From assembly GCA_045589495.1 (NCBI GenBank), contig JAZNPF010000007.1:1-46794 (forward strand): a stretch of DNA of 46,794 bases. The letters are read 5' to 3'. The stretch's first letter is position 1. Each line of letters opens with the position of its first letter. Below, piece after piece: positions 26,201-34,954 of this stretch. Source of the stretch: SIG455 sp045589495 (GTDB taxonomy: Bacteria; Bacillota; Clostridia; UMGS1810). Below the pieces are notes generated by a model, which searched no databases, had not been told where the DNA came from, and was given only the letters and a program-made list of their open reading frames with translations. The position numbers and the translations under genes were made by a program.

Positions 26201-28066
26201 TTACAATGAACTTTTATCTTTCAAATCTGAAATATAGTTCTTTTTGTTTTCAATTGCTTCAGAAAGCAATTTTCTTGCCGTTTTGTTTTCTTTAAATGTT
26301 TCAGCAATACCAATCTTATATTCAATCACAACATCTTTGTGTTCTTCTCTTTCGTCAAGTCGTAGTCTGAACAATCTCATTATATCTTCAACAGTAATGT
26401 AATCAGATTCCTCTGTCAGCATAACAAAACTACCATTACCGTTATAAACGTACTCGGTCTTTGATTTGCCAAAAACTTCTTTTATTTGATTTGTAAACAT
26501 CTTTATAATATCGTCACCCGTATTCCTTGAATACTCTGTGTTGATATGCATCAGATTAGAGATATCAACCATACAATACACGACACCGTCATCAAGAAGT
26601 TTTTTGTCTTTGGCTTTTAAGTATTTATCAAGATATGCTCTGTTATTGAATTCGGTAAGATGGTCTGTATAGAAAATATAATTTACTATATCTCCTGTTC
26701 TTCCTAAAACAATTGCACCTCCGCAGCAAAGAATCATAAGGAAGAAAAATGCAATTGCCGTATATAGAGGGACATTGACGCTTTCTCTTACAGATGCCGA
26801 TGACAAAACTGAAATATAACTTGCGCCAAGGTATTTGTTGTATTCATTATTAGTTTTCATCGTGGTATCGTAAAGATCCACCAGTTCATTTAGAAGCGTA
26901 TCAATCTCATTCTCAACTTCTTTTCTTATTTCCGAATATTGCGCATCACAAAGTTCAGTACACGTCAAGTCTGAGGATTGGCAAACGCCGCCGCAATTAC
27001 CCGTACATTGTGTGAATGTGTCTAAAATATAATTGCAGTACGCAGAGTCAATAATTGCGTGATCTATACTTTCGTTGCGATCTCTCCAACTGTAAATCAA
27101 TTCATCGTATGTTACAGTCTGATCTCCCACATAGTCCTGAACATTCCTCTCATGAAGATTGTCAAGAATATATTCATAACTTATGTTGGTATTACCTGAC
27201 TCTCTCATTTTCTTAACATAAGCATCAATTACAGTAACAAGATCTTCAACTATACTTTTATCCTTTGTATTTGAAATATTGTTGTTGTCAATTCTTGTTG
27301 TGTAATCAGAAATGAGCACCGACTTATTTTTGGTAATCTGATACTTGTAAATCTTTGAGAAAAGAGATGAAACATTAACTTGCCTTAAATAGTTAAAGTC
27401 ATCTACAAGTTCAGCAAAGGATACACCCGTATCGGATGATCTGTAATAACTGTTCTGCTCAATTCTCTGATACAAAGTATTGATCGTATTATCAATGCTT
27501 GTGTCTATCAGTTCCATCATCTCGATAAAATCGTAATCATTTTTATTAAGATTTTCTATGGTGTTATTTGCAGGAGCCACATTTACATACTTCTGACTGA
27601 ACTGCTCAAAATAAACATCCAGCGTTTCATCAAGTATTGTTCTTGCAAATTCAGGACCTTCACCGCTTGTTGAAGAAAAGGAAACAATAAATGTACTGGG
27701 TTCATATATGTATTCTTCGCCTTCTTCAAGTTTTGCATCTTTCTGTGCTAACTTGTCCTGGTCCTCAATAGGTGTTATATTGATTCTTGATATAAGACTG
27801 TCAACCGAATAAATACCCGTAAGCCCCATTTTATCAACAACTTTTGACATCACAGCAGATGATTTGATTTCATTTACATCAAGTTTATCCCCGGTTGGTG
27901 CAAGTCCTTTTTCCGCTTGTTCATCATTATAATGAATAACTTCGGACGCTATATATGTATTTGATGTTGAAAGTTTAAAATAAACTGCATAAGTTGCTAA
28001 AAGGCAAAAAACTATGATGAATGGCAGAAGTTTCTTTAAATATCTTATAATCTGAAAATTTTTCAT
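26201..28066 (-). CDS. Wzz-like co-polymerase fused to a degenerate GGDEF domain
   Basis: A 621-residue protein. A membrane helix at about residues 12-30 is followed by a long extracytoplasmic part (to about 430) that begins like Wzz chain-length regulators (NTYIASEVIHYND, then SSAVMSKVVDKMGL) and is mostly helical. A cysteine cluster lies at about 350-372. A second helix (433-455) leads to a cytoplasmic GGDEF-type domain (466-615: DHLTEFNNRAYLDKYL, CMVDISNLMHIN). The signature reads GNGSF at 543-547, and the RxxD site is replaced by KSKT. It should not make c-di-GMP but could sense a nucleotide. The second ATG was chosen because the first overlaps the GGGAGG site. Confidence 0.88.
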   Translation of the reverse strand: MKNFQIIRYLKKLLPFIIVFCLLATYAVYFKLSTSNTYIASEVIHYNDEQAEKGLAPTGDKLDVNEIKSSAVMSKVVDKMGLTGIYSVDSLISRINITPIEDQDKLAQKDAKLEEGEEYIYEPSTFIVSFSSTSGEGPEFARTILDETLDVYFEQFSQKYVNVAPANNTIENLNKNDYDFIEMMELIDTSIDNTINTLYQRIEQNSYYRSSDTGVSFAELVDDFNYLRQVNVSSLFSKIYKYQITKNKSVLISDYTTRIDNNNISNTKDKSIVEDLVTVIDAYVKKMRESGNTNISYEYILDNLHERNVQDYVGDQTVTYDELIYSWRDRNESIDHAIIDSAYCNYILDTFTQCTGNCGGVCQSSDLTCTELCDAQYSEIRKEVENEIDTLLNELVDLYDTTMKTNNEYNKYLGASYISVLSSASVRESVNVPLYTAIAFFFLMILCCGGAIVLGRTGDIVNYIFYTDHLTEFNNRAYLDKYLKAKDKKLLDDGVVYCMVDISNLMHINTEYSRNTGDDIIKMFTNQIKEVFGKSKTEYVYNGNGSFVMLTEESDYITVEDIMRLFRLRLDEREEHKDVVIEYKIGIAETFKENKTARKLLSEAIENKKNYISDLKDKSSL

Positions 28067-28087
28067 TGTCATCCTCCCTTATATAAT

Positions 28088-29443
28088 TTATGCCTTTTTG
28101 GGGAATTTCTTCGAAATCCGATGAAGCACAAGCGAAACATATACAAAAACCGCAAACAATACAAGTGTTTCCAGTTCACTCATAAACGAAATCCCGTAAA
28201 TACTTACTGCAATACACTGATTCATTTTATGACGTGAATACTCTCTCCCCGCATTTATTGCTTCTTTCTCAAATCCCTTGATACTCTCATAAATAGAATC
28301 TATCAACGAATCTGCAGACAAATAAAGTTGCGGTTCCTGATTACCTGAAGATATTTTATCAATAACCAGTCTATTATCCATAATTTCCTTTTCATTGGAT
28401 GCCACATAATCACTAAAGTTTGTAGCCATAACAGACAGTTCATCAACGCCGACTTTCGTTCTGCCCATATAGTATTTACCCGCCTGATCCCAAGTAGGAA
28501 CAAGCACCACTCGTGTCATTTCCTCGCTGTACATATCAATCGCCTGATTACAAAGTTTATACGATGCATCGTTTTTCTGACGGTCAAAATCAACATTTTT
28601 ATTATGATATGACAATCTGTCAACATATCCGTTTTTATCTCTTACAATGCCGTTTTGCAGAATAAGTGCTCTTAAATTCTGATTTATCTGGGTTTCCTTA
28701 AACTGATGTACTTTTCCTGCAATAGAGTTAAATGTGCTTCCGTTTTCAGTAACAAAACTCGGATTTTTTACAGCCATACCGTACAAATAATTTAGAACAG
28801 CCTGCGTTTCCTTGTCAAGATATGACACTATATCCATATACTCCATTTTACTGAAGTCAGGCTTTTCAGAATCAAGACTGAAATTATCCGTATATTTCTC
28901 TATGTAGTATTCCTTATACGCTAAAGTTATCAGCTTAATAACATTTTCTGAATCAAGGTGGTTTGTATCTTTTGAAGCGTGGTATTCTACCGCAAACTCT
29001 GTGGAAATATGATACTGCGATTCATCACCGACGCCACCTTGCACACAGGGATAAACTACAAGGCAGTTTTTAAGTTGTTTTACCGTAACATCTTTAAGAG
29101 CACCCTTTTTTATGGCTTTTTCAACAACTTCGTCGCTGATAATTTCTGCCATATTATATCTTGTACCGTTGGAATTGAGTGCTTGCGATGCTTCTGAATA
29201 ATTCAACGAAATAATTGCATGAACGGACTTTTTAAGTTCAAAATGATTAAAAATCCCATATATCATAGTAGTAATAAAGCACACCAGAATTATCCATGCA
29301 TTAAAATATTCTGCAGTTTTAAAAATTTGCGTACGTTCTGTATGATTTACATTTTTAGAGCGAAAAAATATTATCGCTACTGATGCCAAAAACAACACGC
29401 CTACAATTAGAATAATCAATTTTTGCATTATACCGGTAAACAA
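28088..29443 (-). CDS. Membrane protein with Wzz-like topology, unidentified
   Basis: I do not recognise a named family with certainty. The 451-residue protein has helices at about residues 8-28, 45-65 and near the C-terminus (LETLVLFAVFVYVSLVL). Between the last two is a helical extracytoplasmic region of about 340 residues opening with SLNYSEASQALNSNG, as in Wzz chain-length proteins. The next gene has the same layout, so the two may form a mixed complex. The start is TTG at 29443: a GGAGGTGG site lies seven bases before it. The frame extends upstream into the phosphoesterase gene without a better signal. Confidence 0.78.
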   Translation of the reverse strand: MFTGIMQKLIILIVGVLFLASVAIIFFRSKNVNHTERTQIFKTAEYFNAWIILVCFITTMIYGIFNHFELKKSVHAIISLNYSEASQALNSNGTRYNMAEIISDEVVEKAIKKGALKDVTVKQLKNCLVVYPCVQGGVGDESQYHISTEFAVEYHASKDTNHLDSENVIKLITLAYKEYYIEKYTDNFSLDSEKPDFSKMEYMDIVSYLDKETQAVLNYLYGMAVKNPSFVTENGSTFNSIAGKVHQFKETQINQNLRALILQNGIVRDKNGYVDRLSYHNKNVDFDRQKNDASYKLCNQAIDMYSEEMTRVVLVPTWDQAGKYYMGRTKVGVDELSVMATNFSDYVASNEKEIMDNRLVIDKISSGNQEPQLYLSADSLIDSIYESIKGFEKEAINAGREYSRHKMNQCIAVSIYGISFMSELETLVLFAVFVYVSLVLHRISKKFPKKA

Positions 29444-29462
29444 TTTACATCCACCTCCCGAA

Positions 29463-30695
29463 TTAAAATTTATTGATATCGATAACAACCAATTCTGGCT
29501 GATTATTTATACGAAAAACATTTGAATTTTCAAGACCTGAACTTACGATAAGCGGTCTGCCTGCTATATTATATCTGCCATAAACAAAATCGCCTTTTCG
29601 TTCAGGGAATAACCCACCCTCGTGTGTGAACAATGGGCCAAGTACAGGGATACGCATAACACCACCATGGGTATGTCCGCAAATCATTAAATCGCCCCAA
29701 AATTCAGGTTGAAACTCTTCGAATATAAATGGCTCATGGACGGCAGTAATCTTAAGATTATCTGTATTTTCATAAATATAATCCGCAAAGGCTTTTTCTG
29801 AATAGGACCAGAATGAAGAAGGGTTCGAGGTTAAAACTCCGTACACATCAATTGCCATATTTTTAACCTTTATTGTGTCTTTTTCGTTTTTCAGGACCTT
29901 TATCCCCGCATTTTCAAGTTTTTTTTCAAAAGAATCTTCAAATTTCAGCAGTGCCGTTTCATCACGCTCACTATTATAAAATCCGAATTTCTTATCAAGT
30001 TCTTTTTCATTAAGCGGAAAATCATAAATACTCTCTACTTCATTGTTACCATATACATAATATGAAGGAGCAATTTTTGACAGTGCCTTACCCAAAGATA
30101 CTGCATAATCGGCATCTTCCTTGGCAGAATCTACCATATCACCTGTACAGATTATTAAGTCAGGGTCCAATGCTTCAATACGCTCCAAAAGTTTTTCGTT
30201 ATTTTTACCGTAATATGAATTGTGCAAATCCGATAACTGAATAACGCGCACAGCACTGTCAACCTTAATACTGCTTGTTGTATAAAAAGTTTCTCTGAAA
30301 TTTCTATTGCCGATATAATTGCACATAACAACAATAATAGCCGTTGCAATGCAGACAAAAATCATACCGATGACAAAGAATTTTACAGCTTTGATATTCT
30401 TTTTTGTTTTGGGGCTCAAGATACTTTTACTACTCTTTTTTAATATTTTAACTTTCTTTCCTGCGCCCACTATGGAATAAATGCATGACAACAGAGGCCC
30501 CTTACATTCTTTCTTAAATAGTTTTATATCTTCAGCCCCATGATAGTAAACAACGACTTGCTTTTCGCCTTCACGCTCAATTTCAAATGTATCTGCCCAT
30601 CTGTCATAGAACTCATCTGTTGCAAATTCTTTGAAAAGTTCTTTTATCTTATCCTCATATTTTTCTGTTTTCTCAATGTTTTTTATATTATCCAT
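29463..30695 (-). CDS. Membrane metallophosphoesterase with DnaA-N-like N-terminus
   Basis: A 410-residue protein in three parts. Residues about 10-85 (KELFKEFATDEFYDRW to GAGKKVKI) have the length and hydrophobic pattern of the DnaA N-terminal protein-interaction domain; this is my pattern reading. A helix at about 103-128 anchors it. The rest is a calcineurin-like phosphoesterase with all metal motifs: QLSDLHN, CTGDMVDS, YGNNEVE, VHEPF and GHTHGGVMRIP. It resembles YkuE/YaeI enzymes, which cleave phosphate esters at the membrane. In this operon it may act on lipid-linked sugars. ATG chosen by an AAAGG site. Confidence 0.87.
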   Translation of the reverse strand: MDNIKNIEKTEKYEDKIKELFKEFATDEFYDRWADTFEIEREGEKQVVVYYHGAEDIKLFKKECKGPLLSCIYSIVGAGKKVKILKKSSKSILSPKTKKNIKAVKFFVIGMIFVCIATAIIVVMCNYIGNRNFRETFYTTSSIKVDSAVRVIQLSDLHNSYYGKNNEKLLERIEALDPDLIICTGDMVDSAKEDADYAVSLGKALSKIAPSYYVYGNNEVESIYDFPLNEKELDKKFGFYNSERDETALLKFEDSFEKKLENAGIKVLKNEKDTIKVKNMAIDVYGVLTSNPSSFWSYSEKAFADYIYENTDNLKITAVHEPFIFEEFQPEFWGDLMICGHTHGGVMRIPVLGPLFTHEGGLFPERKGDFVYGRYNIAGRPLIVSSGLENSNVFRINNQPELVVIDINKF

Positions 30696-30715
30696 ATTGA
30701 ACAAACCTTTACTTT

Positions 30716-31834
30716 TTATTTTTCATAGAGTTTGCGTGTTGCCTCAGCAACATCAAACCAACTATATTTATTTAAAATGAATTCATCTACACCAACTCTT
30801 AATTTTTCAACAAATTCGCTGTCATCACACATATACTGAAGTTTTTCTGCCAAATCATCCACATTTCCCTTTTTAAAGTAAATCGCCCTGTCTTCAGCAA
30901 CCGATGTGTTTTCGGGAATATCCGAACACAAGAGAGCATTCTTATATGCAAGCGACTCTAAAAGGCATAAGGACATACCCTCAAGGTCGGATGGCAATAC
31001 ATTGATATAGGCATTTGAATATATTTCGTTTAAAATATCACCAGATACAAAACCGGTAAAAATAATATTGGGATTTCCTGCTGCTTTTTCCTTAAGCATT
31101 TTCACATAATCATCAGTATCACTTGTATCACCGGCGATAACAAGTTTTTTATCTGTTGTGATTTTGCCGTATGCATCAATAAGATAATGAATCCCCTTTT
31201 CAGCAGTCAGTCTTGATACAACAGATATATATTCACCTTTTTTAAGTCCGTACTTTTCTGTAATAAGTTCAGCATCTTTTCTTTGAGGGCGGCTTATTCC
31301 ATTATGTATAATAGTTGTTTCCCGGTTATATGTTTCTTTGAAATAATCGTAAGCAGCCTGGCTAAGCACAATAACTTCATCTGCATATTTTGCAAGAATT
31401 TTTTCACCGAATTTTATATATTTGGATGCAAAACCCTTTCCCCATTTTTCTCTCTGCCAGTCAAGTCCGTGAACCGTGGCAACGCATTTTTTGCCGAAAA
31501 GTTTTGGGATCCAGAGTGCTGCACACGGTCCTTCTGCGTGAAAGTGAATTACGTCATAATCCTTAAATGAGGCAGATATTGCCGCTGTAAATGATGCTAT
31601 CATTGCAGCAAAACCACGAATATTAAGTGTCCATGCATTTTTAATTTTTACACCTTTGTACATTGTGTTTAAAACGGTTCCCACATATTCATTTTCAACC
31701 TTATCAGATGAACGGTTGTAACAAGTAACATCAAGTCCCATCTCAACCAGTATCGGACATAGTGTTGTAAGAACATTTTCTATTCCGCCGCGTCTTGACG
31801 GAACGACCTTGTGCCCAATCATAGCAACTTTCAT
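30716..31834 (-). CDS. GT4-family glycosyltransferase
   Basis: A 372-residue GT-B fold enzyme. The N-terminal loop GHKVVPSRRGGIENVL is the WcaI/RfaG-like glycine-rich acceptor site. The C-terminal half has VSRLTAEKGIHYLIDAYG and the EX7E-type block LPSDLEGMSLCLLESLAY. Sequence type suggests a retaining transferase acting early on the lipid-linked sugar made by the priming enzyme one gene upstream. The ATG at 31834 has a GGAG site eight bases before it; a GTG nine bases upstream overlaps that site. Confidence 0.92.
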   Translation of the reverse strand: MKVAMIGHKVVPSRRGGIENVLTTLCPILVEMGLDVTCYNRSSDKVENEYVGTVLNTMYKGVKIKNAWTLNIRGFAAMIASFTAAISASFKDYDVIHFHAEGPCAALWIPKLFGKKCVATVHGLDWQREKWGKGFASKYIKFGEKILAKYADEVIVLSQAAYDYFKETYNRETTIIHNGISRPQRKDAELITEKYGLKKGEYISVVSRLTAEKGIHYLIDAYGKITTDKKLVIAGDTSDTDDYVKMLKEKAAGNPNIIFTGFVSGDILNEIYSNAYINVLPSDLEGMSLCLLESLAYKNALLCSDIPENTSVAEDRAIYFKKGNVDDLAEKLQYMCDDSEFVEKLRVGVDEFILNKYSWFDVAEATRKLYEK

Positions 31835-31854
31835 TTTCTTCACTCCAAATTTGA

Positions 31855-32535
31855 TTATCGACCCGTAGCTGTAAGCATAACTATAGGTGTTTTAAGCATA
31901 ATTTTCAAATCATTAAGATATGTTCTTGTCTGTATGTATTCAATATCCATTTCAACCCATTGCTCAAATGGAATGTCATTTCTGTTTTTGGAAATCTGCC
32001 ATGTGCAGGTTATGCCGGGGGTAACAAGAAGGCGTAACCTTTGATAATCAGTATAGAACTGAACTTCTCTCGGAAGAGGCGGTCTTGGTCCCACAAGAGT
32101 CATATCCCCCTTTAAAACATTAAAGAACTGCATAAGTTCGTCAAGCGAAAGTTTTCTTAAGAACTTGCCGACTCTCGTTATGCGGGGGTCTTCCTTCATT
32201 TTGAACACGGGACCGTCCATTTCGTTCTGCTTTACCAACTCTTCAATCATTTTATCTGCATTTACCCGCATAGTTCTGAACTTATACATATAAAATTCTT
32301 TTCCGTGACGTCCTATTCTTATCTGCTTATAGAAAGGTCCGGCACTTGGATCGTCAATCACAATAACAATTGAAATTATAATCATCAAAGGCAGGAAAAA
32401 CAATAAAATCAATGTTGCAAAAAAGATATCAAAAAGTATTTTCTTGTGCCAATATGTTGCATAAGATTTTTCGATAATTGCTTCTAGTTTTTCTCTTGTT
32501 CTTGCATCAACTTTGTCACGTTCAATATAAGGCAT
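31855..32535 (-). CDS. Priming undecaprenyl-phosphate sugar phosphotransferase
   Basis: A 226-residue bacterial sugar transferase of the short WbaP/EpsL type. One membrane helix (about 33-58, LFFLPLMIIISIVIVIDD) precedes the conserved cytoplasmic domain: GPFYKQIRIGRHGKEF, MYKFRTMRVNADK, DPRITRVGKFLRKLSLDEL, and GDMTLVGPRPPLPREV. These are the known active-site segments. It starts EPS synthesis by placing a sugar-1-phosphate on undecaprenyl phosphate. Its ATG shares one base with the stop codon of the deacetylase gene (TAATG), so the two are coupled. Confidence 0.95.
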   Translation of the reverse strand: MPYIERDKVDARTREKLEAIIEKSYATYWHKKILFDIFFATLILLFFLPLMIIISIVIVIDDPSAGPFYKQIRIGRHGKEFYMYKFRTMRVNADKMIEELVKQNEMDGPVFKMKEDPRITRVGKFLRKLSLDELMQFFNVLKGDMTLVGPRPPLPREVQFYTDYQRLRLLVTPGITCTWQISKNRNDIPFEQWVEMDIEYIQTRTYLNDLKIMLKTPIVMLTATGR

Positions 32536-33401
32536 TACAGCACGCTTCTTTCTGATATTTTAATTAAACAATCAAATTCTGTTTTTCTGTTTTCTGACAA
32601 ATAAAAATTTTTAAAAGTTATATTTTTGTCTTTAAAATCTATTTCGCTATTGTCTAAATATCCGGGATGGAATAAAACCTCTATATCCTTATCGTATTTT
32701 TTTGCCATTTTTACATACTTTGGCAAAATTTTATTTACTCTTTTTTCATCCATTTTTCCTGAAAAAAGTATTCCAAAAAAATACGATGTCGGTATTTTAT
32801 TTTTCTTTAACTGCTTTTTGTTTATCATCCATAAAAAATTAAGAAGCCATTGTTTAATAATATTTATTGGGCTATATGTAAAATACAGCGATGGTGTTTT
32901 TATATACGGCAAAATAGGTTCTGCAGGAATTCGCATATACTCTAAATCTATTTTTTCCTCACTCAAGACTTTAAGTAATGCTTTGAATACAGCAGGTATC
33001 ATATATGTATGCTGATGGCTGTCTATAGAAAATGGAACATCTTCAGATAAAATGCTTTTCCAGAACAAAACCTGCGCTTTAATTTCTTTATAAACCTGAG
33101 CCTCAAATTTTTTTCTGTTAAATAGTCCCAATTTAAACAGTCCGCCAAAGGTGTGTTTTAAATTCCCGTTTTTGTCTGCAATTAAATCTATTTCAGTGGC
33201 ATCTGCCATACACTTCCCTTCAACAAGGTTCAAATGCAGAGAAATCCGAATGTTTTTGTTATTCTTTATTTTATGTAAATCAATCTTGTCAAAGTTAGGA
33301 AACACACTCACTTTATTAAGCGCACCTTCGTTTATGCACTGCTGTACATGCGCAGATGCACTATCGCATATTCCATAATCGTCAGCACAAAAATATATCA
33401 T
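32535..33401 (-). CDS. YdjC/ChbG-family carbohydrate deacetylase
   Basis: A 288-residue member of the YdjC family, metal-dependent enzymes that remove N-acetyl groups from sugars or chitooligosaccharides. Residues 4-9 carry the metal aspartates (FCADDYG). The HLNLVEG strand and the SHQHTYMIPAV block supply further metal ligands, and LFHPGYLDNSE closes the site. It has no signal peptide, so it acts in the cytoplasm, probably on the lipid-linked precursor. That would give a cationic or partly deacetylated exopolysaccharide. It follows the GtrII-like gene with no gap. Confidence 0.9.
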   Translation of the reverse strand: MIYFCADDYGICDSASAHVQQCINEGALNKVSVFPNFDKIDLHKIKNNKNIRISLHLNLVEGKCMADATEIDLIADKNGNLKHTFGGLFKLGLFNRKKFEAQVYKEIKAQVLFWKSILSEDVPFSIDSHQHTYMIPAVFKALLKVLSEEKIDLEYMRIPAEPILPYIKTPSLYFTYSPINIIKQWLLNFLWMINKKQLKKNKIPTSYFFGILFSGKMDEKRVNKILPKYVKMAKKYDKDIEVLFHPGYLDNSEIDFKDKNITFKNFYLSENRKTEFDCLIKISERSVL

Positions 33402-34952
33402 TTAATTTTCACCTTCTGTACCAAGTTTGATAATAACAGTATCACCTACGATTGCCACACAATCCTTTGAGGGCCATTTCTCCATAGATTTTACGTCTTC
33501 TCTTTGGATAATATTTTTCTTTTCTTCGCCGCTTACAAATTCATAATTTTTTCCACAATAATCGTTAAGAGCACTGCATAACACACTCTGCCCTACTGTT
33601 TCATCATCTGCACGGATTATATATCCATCTGTTATTCCGGTAATATCCGGCGTAAGATTCACACTATACGCATCACTATTATTAAGAGCGCCAACAACAA
33701 GGATTTTATCACAATTTTCAGTTTCAGGAGTCTGTTCTATCCGGTCTGCGATACGGATTAAAACTCCATAAGACTTTTCATAAGCCATTTGTGCTTTGTG
33801 GTAACTTACATTTGATATAACAACTTGATTTATTACTATTGCCATAGCTGTCAGCAATATAATCCAACACTTGATACAAGCGTGTTTTTCGTTTGTCTTT
33901 GTTCCTCTTTCATAAAGCACCAGGAAAAACAAATAAAATACAGAATATCCCATAAGCATTAGATTGTGATAATCAACACCGGCATTCACAAAAGCAAGTG
34001 CACCCGCTCCCATTATCAGCATAAAACACAGAATAACAAGCAAAAAGATGTTAGCAGGATTTTTATAAACCTCATTCTTCACTATGTATTTAACATAATG
34101 AAAAAGTGTAACAATTAAAACTAAAATATTTAAAACAACGTATACGTTTATTCCTTTTGATAAATCAAAGAAGCAGTTCATAAAAGTTTCCTTGATAACA
34201 TAAAAGGATGCAAGTAAATCAATGTTTGATAATGATGCAGATGAATTGATTCCCTGATAATCAAGCAATCTAACAGAAAAAAAACTAAGAATTACTTTGA
34301 GTATGATGCCATATAATGCTACACCCAAAAGCCCTGACAAAAGCATAAACACACCTTTTTTAAAAGTAATTTGAAAAGATGCGTTGTGATAAATTGTTTC
34401 ATCAATCAGTTTGAATATAACCAACATTATTGTAACTGTTATATATGCCTGGTAAATACCGGTTGACAAAGCAATAAATACCGCAGAGAGAAAATATCTT
34501 GGTTTTTCCCTTGTTAGATATAGTGCTGCAAGGACGGAAAAGAAAAATGCAATACTATAACCGTCAGCCACATAGTTATACATCATAACCGAAGTAACTG
34601 TTGGAAAGGAAACAATTACTGCTCCTATTAAAAAAGCAGTGATTTTTTTCTGCACATTAAGTATTCTGCAAATACATACGCTGCTTAAAGCATGAAATAC
34701 AATTGCTATGATACCATTTAAAAACGGCAGATCATAAAACGAACTGAAAGAACAGACAACAGGTAAAAACCATCTTCCAAGAGCAATCATATTCTGCGAA
34801 TCATGTCTGAATACTAACGAATCCCAATTAGGAAGCCAGTTTGTTATTTTATATAAATGTGCAACTAGCCCCACTGTCAGAGCCGCAAAAAAACAAACTC
34901 TCCATTGAGGCAAAATATATGAATTAAATTTTTTTAATACTTTTTCAGGCAA
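33402..34952 (-). CDS. GtrII-like multi-pass membrane glucosyltransferase
   Basis: A protein of about 516 residues with eleven or so membrane helices. It matches the GtrII-type glucosyltransferase family by the loop after helix 1, NWDSLVFRHDSQNMIALGRW, then LPFLNGIIA and DGYSIAFFFSVLAALYL. These enzymes use a polyprenyl-phosphate sugar on the outer face to decorate a polysaccharide. No partner GtrA/GtrB gene is visible here. Start: a GGAG site lies eight bases before a TTG at 34952; an ATG at 34970 has no such site and would overlap the GT32-type gene by 16 bases. Confidence 0.85.
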   Translation of the reverse strand: MPEKVLKKFNSYILPQWRVCFFAALTVGLVAHLYKITNWLPNWDSLVFRHDSQNMIALGRWFLPVVCSFSSFYDLPFLNGIIAIVFHALSSVCICRILNVQKKITAFLIGAVIVSFPTVTSVMMYNYVADGYSIAFFFSVLAALYLTREKPRYFLSAVFIALSTGIYQAYITVTIMLVIFKLIDETIYHNASFQITFKKGVFMLLSGLLGVALYGIILKVILSFFSVRLLDYQGINSSASLSNIDLLASFYVIKETFMNCFFDLSKGINVYVVLNILVLIVTLFHYVKYIVKNEVYKNPANIFLLVILCFMLIMGAGALAFVNAGVDYHNLMLMGYSVFYLFFLVLYERGTKTNEKHACIKCWIILLTAMAIVINQVVISNVSYHKAQMAYEKSYGVLIRIADRIEQTPETENCDKILVVGALNNSDAYSVNLTPDITGITDGYIIRADDETVGQSVLCSALNDYCGKNYEFVSGEEKKNIIQREDVKSMEKWPSKDCVAIVGDTVIIKLGTEGEN

Positions 34953-34954
34953 AC

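Noticed and set aside
32626..33015. 129-codon plus-strand frame inside the YdjC gene
   Set aside because: Antisense to a clearly conserved gene, hydrophobic by reverse-complement bias of AT-rich sequence, no start signal.
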